From an uncultured Roseburia sp. (lineage in GTDB: Bacteria > Bacillota > Clostridia > Lachnospirales > Lachnospiraceae), in assembly GCA_934307185.1 (NCBI GenBank), contig CAKRCJ010000044.1, forward strand, positions 1 to 12,077: a DNA stretch of 12,077 bases, read 5' to 3'. The notes beneath the pieces were generated by a model. The model saw only the letters and a list, made by a program, of their open reading frames with translations, was not told the DNA's origin and did no database searches. Positions 7,678 through 12,077 of the stretch are shown here, piece after piece. Numbering within the stretch: the first letter of the stretch is position 1; the number at the start of each line of letters is the position of its first letter. A program made the translations under genes and the position numbers.

Positions 7678-7714
7678 TAAAACCCAGCAGGCTGTCTCTT
7701 CCGTCTGGGTTTTA
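7678..7714 (-). terminator. Hairpin downstream of folA: terminator or 5'-end hairpin of the ilv leader
   Basis: TAAAACCCAG (7678-7687) and CTGGGTTTTA (7705-7714) make a perfect 10-bp stem with a 17-base loop. The A's and T's inside the stem resemble a compact bidirectional terminator and would end folA transcripts about 100 bases after the stop. A possible promoter at 7746-7718 would start transcription inside this hairpin, making it the 5' end of the ilv mRNA. The two roles are not exclusive. The rest of 7579-7814 is A+T-rich and shows no gene and no T-box. Confidence 0.55.
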
Positions 7715-7717
7715 GAA

Positions 7718-7746
7718 ATTATAATGCATATTTTTCTTTTTTTCTA
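7718..7746 (-). promoter_or_regulatory. Candidate promoter for the AEC-ilvB-ilvN operon
   Basis: On the minus strand TAGAAA (7746-7741), a 17-base spacer and a perfect TATAAT (7723-7718). The -35 box matches four of six consensus bases. The predicted start near 7711 gives a leader of about 130 bases before the AEC ATG at 7578. Confidence 0.45.
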
Positions 7747-7814
7747 TGATATATTTTAACAACTTAATTGATGTTTTTTATCATAAAATATACTATGAAT
7801 TTCAGAAGTTTACC

Positions 7815-8306
7815 CTATTTTACTCTCTCATATTTATAAAAATAATATTCCAGGTCAAAGTAAGTCTGTTCCTCACTGTCCTCTGTAATAACCCACTCCG
7901 ATTTCTCATCCAGATTTGGAAAATAGGCATCTGCTTCAAACGCATAATCAATCTTTGTAATATGCGCTACGTCACATTCATCCAAAAGCTGGCTATATAT
8001 TGTCTCTCCGCCGATGACATAAATATCCTCACTCGGATACTTCTTTAATTCTTCGCGAAGCTCCTCCATGGAATGAACAATAATGGCATCTCCTGCCTTA
8101 AAATTTTTGTCATGCGTAAGTACAATATTCACTCTTTTCTTTAATGGCTGTGCGTTTGGAAAACTCTCTAATGTCTTTCTTCCCATTACAACTACTTTTC
8201 CTGTTGTTGTCTCCCGGAAAAACTTCATATCCGCCGGAATGCTCACTAACAGTTTATTTTTACATCCGATTGCCCAGTTCTTATCTACAGCTGCTATTAA
8301 ATTCAT
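7815..8306 (-). CDS. folA: Dihydrofolate reductase
   Basis: A 163-residue enzyme, the usual length for bacterial DHFR, reducing 7,8-dihydrofolate to tetrahydrofolate with NADPH in the cytosol. Visible motifs: IAAVDKNWAIG (4-14, with the conserved Trp of the mobile loop), IPADMKFF with the catalytic acid D26, the NADPH-binding VVVMGRKTLESFP (38-50), and VIGGETIY (97-104). The frame is open upstream for 27 more codons through the repeat region, but the Met at 8306 starts exactly where homology begins and has AAGGAGG (8317-8311) four bases away. It follows thyA on the same strand with a 144-base gap filled by repeats. The pairing makes metabolic sense because ThyA produces the dihydrofolate that this enzyme recycles. 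An 8-base complement to its SD region lies just upstream and may limit translation. Confidence 0.95.
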   Translation of the reverse strand: MNLIAAVDKNWAIGCKNKLLVSIPADMKFFRETTTGKVVVMGRKTLESFPNAQPLKKRVNIVLTHDKNFKAGDAIIVHSMEELREELKKYPSEDIYVIGGETIYSQLLDECDVAHITKIDYAFEADAYFPNLDEKSEWVITEDSEEQTYFDLEYYFYKYERVK

Positions 8307-8449
8307 AAATCCTCCTTGTTTTGCGAAGCAAAATGCGACTGCCCTTGCAGGAGCAGAGGATTTTAGCCTCCTTGTTTTGCGAAGCAAAATGTCTGCTGTG
8401 CCTGCACAGCTTGCGTCCTTACAGGAGCAGAGGATTTTGCCTCCTTGTT
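8307..8449 (-). repeat. Tandem imperfect repeat with SD and anti-SD segments between thyA and folA
   Basis: Two exact 25-base copies (8311-8335 and 8367-8391) each contain CCTCCTTG, i.e. CAAGGAGG on the transcript strand, plus a hairpin TTTTGC-GAA-GCAAAA (8319-8333, 8375-8389). A second shared block of about 32 bases, starting CCTTRCAGGAGCAGAGGATT, occurs at 8343-8375 and 8417-8449, differing by one substitution and one base gained or lost. The unit is thus roughly duplicated, with a third SD octamer at 8440-8447. The spacer of the upstream copy has a further perfect hairpin, GCTGTGC/GCACAGC (8395-8410). The folA SD is the one in the last copy. Confidence 0.85.
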
Positions 8450-8450
8450 C

Positions 8451-9299
8451 CTATACTGCGATTGGTATGTTTTTAATCTGCGGTCCTGTCACATAATCCT
8501 CGATTATAATATCTTTTGTTGTAAACTGATAAAAATCTTTAATTTCCGGATTTAAGGTAAACTTTGGTGCCGGATGCTGTTCTCTTTCAATCAGTTCCTT
8601 AATAATAGGAATATGGCGGTCATAAATATGTGCATCTGCAATGACATGCACCAACTCTCCTACCTGCATATCGCACACCTGTGCCAGCATATGCATCAAT
8701 ACCGCATACTGGCACACATTCCAGTTATTTGCTGCTAACACATCCTGGGAGCGCTGGTTTAAAATCGCATTTAAGGTTAACTTCTCATCGCCCGTTTTGT
8801 GTGTCACATTAAACGTCATGCTATAAGCACATGGGTATAAATTCATTTCATGCAAATCCTGATGAACATAAATATTTGTCATAATACGGCGGCTGAACGG
8901 ATTATTTTTCAAATCATAAATCACACGGTCCACCTGGTCCATCATTCCTTCTTTATACTGATGCTTTACTCCTAACTGATAACCATACGCTTTTCCGATG
9001 GATCCATCTTCATCTGCCCACTCGTCCCACACGGTACTGTTTAAATCGTGGATATTATTTGACTTTCTCTGCCAGATCCAGAGCATTTCCTCTGTACAGG
9101 TCTTAATTGCAGTCTTTCGCAATGTAATTGCTGGGAATTCTTTGGAAAGGTCGTAGCGGTTCACCACGCCAAACTTCTTTATTGTATAGGCACTCGTTCC
9201 GTCCTCCCAGTGCGGGCGGACTTTTTCTCCTTCTGTGCTTGTCCCATTCTCTAAAATATCCTTACACATATCTACAAAAATCTTATCTGCAAGACTCAT
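8451..9299 (-). CDS. thyA: Thymidylate synthase (ThyA type)
   Basis: A 282-residue enzyme converting dUMP and methylene-tetrahydrofolate to dTMP and dihydrofolate. The catalytic cysteine is C157 in NLYPCAYSMTF; the phosphate-binding Arg lies in NPFSRRIMT (134-142), and QRSQD (182-186), NVCQY (194-198) and DAHIYDRH (222-229) are the dUMP-binding motifs. It has PCAY instead of the PCH of E. coli ThyA, together with WIWQRKSNNIHDLN, which marks a divergent Firmicute-type ThyA group; the key Cys, Arg, Ser and Asn are all kept. Two starts are possible: the Met at 9314 has only AGAAAG directly next to it, while the Met at 9299 has GGGGA eight bases upstream and begins with the family-like MSLADKIF, so 9299 is preferred. 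It is the first gene of a thyA-folA operon and divergent from the small membrane protein gene. Confidence 0.94.
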   Translation of the reverse strand: MSLADKIFVDMCKDILENGTSTEGEKVRPHWEDGTSAYTIKKFGVVNRYDLSKEFPAITLRKTAIKTCTEEMLWIWQRKSNNIHDLNSTVWDEWADEDGSIGKAYGYQLGVKHQYKEGMMDQVDRVIYDLKNNPFSRRIMTNIYVHQDLHEMNLYPCAYSMTFNVTHKTGDEKLTLNAILNQRSQDVLAANNWNVCQYAVLMHMLAQVCDMQVGELVHVIADAHIYDRHIPIIKELIEREQHPAPKFTLNPEIKDFYQFTTKDIIIEDYVTGPQIKNIPIAV

Positions 9300-9358
9300 C
9301 TTTTCTATCCCCATCTTTCTATTCTATCTGCATATCTTCGTATTGCTTTAACGTTTCT

Positions 9359-9387
9359 ATTCTACCTAATTTCCCTGCAAAGTGCAA
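9359..9387 (-). promoter_or_regulatory. Promoter for thyA-folA
   Basis: On the minus strand TTGCAC (9387-9382), a 17-base spacer and TAGAAT (9364-9359). Predicted start near 9352, leader about 50 bases. It is back to back with the promoter of the small membrane protein gene; about 75 bases separate the two -35 boxes. Confidence 0.6.
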
Positions 9388-9463
9388 GAAATACATTGTT
9401 TCCAACAGAATGTGAAAATCCTGTGAAAAAGCACAAAACAGCCCGAAATTGTATGAGATAACA

Positions 9464-9492
9464 TTGATTTTTGCAGAAAAATGCAGTATATT
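9464..9492 (+). promoter_or_regulatory. Promoter for the small membrane protein gene
   Basis: TTGATT (9464-9469), a 17-base spacer and TATATT (9487-9492). Predicted start near 9499, leader about 54 bases, then AGGAG (9541-9545) seven bases before the ATG at 9553. Confidence 0.6.
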
Positions 9493-9552
9493 AAGAGAAG
9501 TTCCGTAATCGCAGCATATGTGGTTACACTATAAAAAATCAGGAGATTAATT

Positions 9553-9786
9553 ATGAGCCAGGCAAAAGTAGAACGTTATAAAGAAGAAAAAAAGAACCGC
9601 AAAAAAATCATGGCACAGGAGAAAAGAAAGCGTATCGCAGGCTACGTTGTCGGCTGCCTTGTAGGTGTTGCCATCATCGGCTGGGCAGGATATTCCGGAT
9701 ATAACGCATATGAGAGCAGCAAACCTATGGAAACTGTTTATGTGAACCTTGATTCCATAAATGATTATATGAATACATTAAATTAA
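9553..9786 (+). CDS. Small single-span membrane protein, function unknown
   Basis: A 77-residue protein I do not recognise by function. Residues 1-28 are very rich in Lys, Arg and Glu and probably helical; residues 29-51 form one membrane span; a short polar tail follows (52-77). By the positive-inside rule the N-terminus should be cytoplasmic. The span is glycine-rich, with G30, G34 and G38 spaced by four and G43, G46 and G49 by three, a pattern that favours helix packing or oligomerisation. AGGAG seven bases upstream and a good promoter support it as a real gene. It is divergent from thyA and followed, without a visible terminator, by the promoter and T-box leader of cstA. No toxin-like antisense RNA or partner gene was seen. 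Confidence 0.8.
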   Translation: MSQAKVERYKEEKKNRKKIMAQEKRKRIAGYVVGCLVGVAIIGWAGYSGYNAYESSKPMETVYVNLDSINDYMNTLN

Positions 9787-9819
9787 AATATATCAAGAAA
9801 ATAGATTAAAATGTGACAA

Positions 9820-9848
9820 TTGACTTTTACATAGCAGAGTGGTATTTT
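9820..9848 (+). promoter_or_regulatory. Extended -10 promoter of the T-box/cstA transcript
   Basis: TTGACT (9820-9825), a 17-base spacer ending in TGG (9840-9842), and TATTTT (9843-9848). The near-perfect -35 and TGn extension suggest a strong promoter. Predicted start near 9855, which places the whole T-box structure inside the transcript. Confidence 0.65.
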
Positions 9849-9854
9849 GTTATC

Positions 9855-10174
9855 TAAACAGAGAGCAAAATGCAAAGAACAGAACAGGGTTATCTGAATG
9901 ATCTGTATTCCAGAGAGTTGCCGGCTGGTGCGAGGCAATATACATTTTCAGGAACTATCCTCTGCGAGCAGTGCACTGAACGGAAATATTTCATAATATT
10001 TCTAAAAGTAAGTGTCACCGGTATTCTACCGTTATTTAGAAGCTTATTGCTGCGGATTAAATCAGCAAAGATAAGACAGAGAGGTCGTATTTTACGACAA
10101 GCAAAGTGGTAACGCGGAAGTTTTTAGCTTTCGTCTTTGAAATGAGATTTCAGGGACGGAAGCTTTTTATTTTG
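9855..10174 (+). promoter_or_regulatory. T-box riboswitch leader upstream of cstA
   Basis: Stem I: CAGAG (9911-9915) pairs CTCTG (9960-9964), above it TTGCC/GGCAA encloses the typical distal loop GGCTGGTGCGA (9923-9933); below it TTC/GAG and CTG/CAG lead to the specifier loop at 9972-9975 (TGCA) and then CACTGAA-like sequence. Further hairpins: 9983-10002, CGGTA/TACCG (10019-10031), a stem III at 10043-10075, and GTCGTA/TACGAC (10084-10098). The T-box itself is AAAGTGGTAACGCGG (10103-10117), against consensus AGGGUGGNACCGCG, with TGGT as the tRNA-acceptor bulge. AAAG (10103-10106) can pair with CTTT (10135-10138), and ACG with CGT, to form the antiterminator; the consensus AGGG/CCCU pair has changed on both sides, which supports the structure. 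Uncharged tRNA should promote readthrough into cstA. The likely specifier is TGC (Cys), but see findings. Confidence 0.92.
10126..10174 (+). terminator. T-box-controlled intrinsic terminator
   Basis: AGCTTTCGTC (10126-10135) pairs GACGGAAGCT (10155-10164), continued inward by TTTGAAAT (10136-10143) with ATTTCAGG (10147-10154): an 18-bp hairpin with three G-T pairs and a GAG loop, followed by a T-rich tract from 10164. Its left arm contains CGTCTTT, which is also needed for the antiterminator, so the two folds exclude each other. Confidence 0.9.
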
Positions 10175-10261
10175 CAGATTTTTCTATCAGGCAAAATTGC
10201 TGCAACCGCAGGTTTCACTTTGTGTCATGTATTTTGTTCCCCGGAAAAAGTACATACAAAG

Positions 10262-10294
10262 AAAGGAGCCGCCTTTGGGCGGAAAAAAGTTATG
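10262..10294 (+). promoter_or_regulatory. Ribosome binding site of cstA with hairpin between SD and AUG
   Basis: AAAGGAG (10262-10268) is the only strong SD, but it lies 23 bases before the ATG at 10292. The gap contains CCGCC (10269-10273), loop TTTG and GGCGG (10278-10282), a five-GC-pair hairpin. Folding it leaves nine bases (10283-10291) between SD and ATG, a normal distance. No in-frame ATG, GTG or TTG lies at the right distance from this SD. Confidence 0.65.
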
Positions 10295-11974
10295 AATGGT
10301 TTAGTTATTGTTTTAATCGGAATTGTTGCACTTGGTGCCGGCTATCTCTTCTATGGACGCTGGCTCGCAAAAAAATGGGGAATTGACCCAAATGCAAAAA
10401 CCCCTGCTTACACACATGAGGACGGTGAAGATTACGTTCCATCCTCCAAATTTACGGTATTCTCCCATCAGTTTTCTTCTATCGCAGGTGCCGGTCCTGT
10501 CACCGGACCAATTCTTGCATCTGTTTTTGGATGGGTTCCGGTTTTACTCTGGTTAATCATCGGAGGTCTGTTCTTCGGTGCTGTCCAGGATTTTGGTGCT
10601 TTATATGCCTCCGTAAAAAACGAAGGAAAATCAATGGGTATGATTATTGAAAAGTATATCGGAAAAACCGGAAGAAAGCTTTTCATGTTATTCTGCTGGT
10701 TATTTACTTTATTAGTTATTGCAGCCTTTACAGACATGGTTGCCGGAACCTTTATGGGCGCCGGTGTAGAAGAAATGACTGCTGAAACAGCTTATGCAAA
10801 TTCTGCTGCTGCTTCTATTTCCATGTTATTTATCGTTGTTGCAGTTATTTTTGGTATCATCCAGAAGCATGTCGGTAAAATGAACGAAGTCGTAAAAGCG
10901 GTCGTTGCTATCGCTCTTTTGGTTGTAATGTTTGCAATTGGTATGAAATTCCCAATTTACGCTACAAAAACTGCCTGGATTTACATTGTAATGGCTTACC
11001 TTTTCTTAGCATCCGTAATGCCAATGTGGCTTTTAATGCAGCCAAGAGATTATATGACAACTTTCATGCTTTTAGGTATGATTGCCGGTGCCGTTATCGG
11101 TGTCCTTGTTGCACATCCAACAATGCAGTTAAATGCATTCAGTGGATTTAACGTTGGTGGAAGCAGTTTATTCCCTACTTTATTTGTAACAATTGCCTGC
11201 GGTGCTGTTTCCGGTTTCCACAGCCTTGTATCTTCCGGAACCTCCTCAAAAACAATCAGTAACGAAAAAGATATGCCAATGGTTGGCTATGGTGCCATGG
11301 TTGTAGAGTCTTTGCTTGGTATTATATCCTTAGTTGTTGTCGGTGCTGTCGCTGTAAACGGAACCAAGCCGGACGGAACCCCGTTCTCTATTTTCTCCTC
11401 CGGTGTTGCAGGATTTCTTGAGAAGCTCGGTGTTCCTGTATCCGTTGCAACTGTATTTATGACAATGTGCGTATCCGCGCTGGCTTTAACCTCCCTTGAC
11501 TCTGTTGCCAGAATTGGCCGTATGTCTTTCCAGGAATTATTCTATGGAGACTCCACAGACCCGGCAGCAATGACTCCGGTACAGCGCGTGCTTACTAATA
11601 AATATTTTGCAACCGTTATCACACTGTTTTTCGGATATTTATTAACACTTGGCGGTTACAGCAACGTATGGCCATTATTTGGTTCTGCAAACCAGTTACT
11701 TGCAGCCCTCGTATTAATTGCCCTTGCTGTTTTCTTAAAAACAACAGGCCGTACCGGCTGGACACTTTACATTCCTATGTTTGTAATGTTAGCTGTTACT
11801 TTCACAGCTTTAATCCAGAAAACAATTGCACTTATCACTAACTTTACAAGTGGAAATGCAACCCTTCTTGTAGATGGACTTCAGTTTGTAGTTGCAATCC
11901 TTCTTATGGTGCTTGGTGTTCTTGTTGCACTTAGCTGTTTCAAAAAATTATTTGGAAAAAAGGAAGCTGCGTAA
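10292..11974 (+). CDS. cstA: CstA-family transporter (carbon starvation protein A type)
   Basis: A 560-residue, very hydrophobic protein with many membrane spans. CstA-family members in E. coli (CstA, BtsT) take up peptides and/or pyruvate. Diagnostic segments: FSHQFSSIAGAGPVTGPILA (57-76), FFGAVQDF (94-101), MWLLMQPRDYMTTF (245-258), CGAVSGFHSLVSSGT (303-317) with SKTISNE after it, LTSLDSVARIGR (399-410) and a NQLLAALVL motif near the end. It is shorter than the E. coli proteins (about 700 residues), lacking part of their C-terminal region. The frame is open upstream for 62 codons, but those lie in the T-box leader and terminator; homology starts at MNGLVIVLIG. Expression should depend on the T-box, i.e. 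on the charging of one tRNA. The substrate (peptide, pyruvate or an amino acid) cannot be fixed from sequence. No terminator is visible directly after the stop. Confidence 0.92.
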   Translation: MNGLVIVLIGIVALGAGYLFYGRWLAKKWGIDPNAKTPAYTHEDGEDYVPSSKFTVFSHQFSSIAGAGPVTGPILASVFGWVPVLLWLIIGGLFFGAVQDFGALYASVKNEGKSMGMIIEKYIGKTGRKLFMLFCWLFTLLVIAAFTDMVAGTFMGAGVEEMTAETAYANSAAASISMLFIVVAVIFGIIQKHVGKMNEVVKAVVAIALLVVMFAIGMKFPIYATKTAWIYIVMAYLFLASVMPMWLLMQPRDYMTTFMLLGMIAGAVIGVLVAHPTMQLNAFSGFNVGGSSLFPTLFVTIACGAVSGFHSLVSSGTSSKTISNEKDMPMVGYGAMVVESLLGIISLVVVGAVAVNGTKPDGTPFSIFSSGVAGFLEKLGVPVSVATVFMTMCVSALALTSLDSVARIGRMSFQELFYGDSTDPAAMTPVQRVLTNKYFATVITLFFGYLLTLGGYSNVWPLFGSANQLLAALVLIALAVFLKTTGRTGWTLYIPMFVMLAVTFTALIQKTIALITNFTSGNATLLVDGLQFVVAILLMVLGVLVALSCFKKLFGKKEAA

Positions 11975-11991
11975 ATCCGGAGTTTAGGTAA

Positions 11992-12076
11992 TGTAGTGTC
12001 GCAGATTTTGCGGCTATCGTCTTAAGGTAACGAACGGCAGCAGGAAAGAAATTTTACAATTTATTTTTACACTACA
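11992..12076. repeat. Inverted repeat downstream of cstA
   Basis: TGTAGTGT (11992-11999) and ACACTACA (12069-12076) are perfect inverted copies 69 bases apart, at the window's right edge. The interior has no reading frame and only weak short stems. It may be the stem of a structured RNA or leader of the next gene, the ends of a very small element, or chance. Confidence 0.35.
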
Positions 12077-12077
12077 A

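Noticed and set aside
8307..8387. 27-codon N-terminal extension of folA from a TTG
   Set aside because: It is translated repeat sequence; the Met at 8306 has a strong SD and begins the DHFR homology.
8311..8391. CRISPR-like repeats
   Set aside because: Only two copies, internal hairpins and SD sequences, and unequal spacers that share sequence with each other; no cas genes nearby.
9870..10112. 80-codon open frame in the leader
   Set aside because: It lies wholly in the T-box RNA, has no SD and an atypical composition.
10106..10291. N-terminal extension of the cstA frame by 62 codons
   Set aside because: It would translate the T-box, its terminator and the SD; homology and the hydrophobic N-terminus begin at 10292.
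12018..12038. String CTTAAGGTAACGAA resembling a conserved 23S rRNA segment
   Set aside because: The match is short and the flanking bases do not follow 23S rRNA; taken as coincidence.

Overview
The window looks like a chromosomal segment of a low-GC anaerobic Firmicute, most likely of the class Clostridia and probably family Lachnospiraceae. This is inferred from A+T-rich codon use, purine-rich Shine-Dalgarno (SD) sites, sigma-A-type promoters, a T-box leader, a DegV-family protein, and IlvB and ThyA sequences of clostridial character. No tRNA, rRNA, insertion sequence, CRISPR array or phage gene was seen.

Layout. (1) Bases 2-865 (+) hold the 3' part of a class V PLP-dependent aminotransferase, closed by a terminator. 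(2) Bases 1029-3254 (+) encode a membrane-anchored sensor with a degenerate GGDEF domain and an intact EAL domain, i.e. a probable c-di-GMP phosphodiesterase with its own promoter. Its stop codon lies inside a bidirectional terminator shared with the convergent neighbour. (3) Bases 3290-7578 (-) hold four genes, in transcription order: an AEC-family permease, ilvB, ilvN and degV. The first three look like one operon making acetolactate for branched-chain amino acids together with a transporter; degV has its own promoter but no visible terminator separates it from ilvN. (4) Bases 7815-9299 (-) hold thyA followed by folA, the dTMP synthesis pair, separated by a tandem repeat that carries SD and anti-SD sequences. 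(5) Bases 9553-9786 (+) encode a 77-residue single-span membrane protein, divergent from thyA. (6) Bases 9820-11974 (+) hold a promoter, a complete T-box riboswitch leader with terminator and antiterminator, and a CstA-family transporter gene whose SD and start codon are separated by a stable hairpin. The last 100 bases contain an imperfectly understood inverted repeat.

How the parts relate. ThyA oxidises methylene-tetrahydrofolate to dihydrofolate and FolA reduces it again, so their operon is self-explanatory. IlvB and IlvN form acetohydroxyacid synthase, which consumes pyruvate; CstA-family proteins transport peptides or pyruvate. The sequence therefore places two carbon/amino-acid modules near each other, but only the cstA leader carries a recognisable T-box; the ilv leader does not.

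The most interesting points are the T-box controlling a CstA transporter, the hairpin between SD and AUG of that gene, the repeat-borne anti-SD elements before folA, and two departures in IlvB: an insertion with four cysteines and a Met at the usual Trp substrate-specificity position. All of these are read directly from sequence; their functional meaning is inference.
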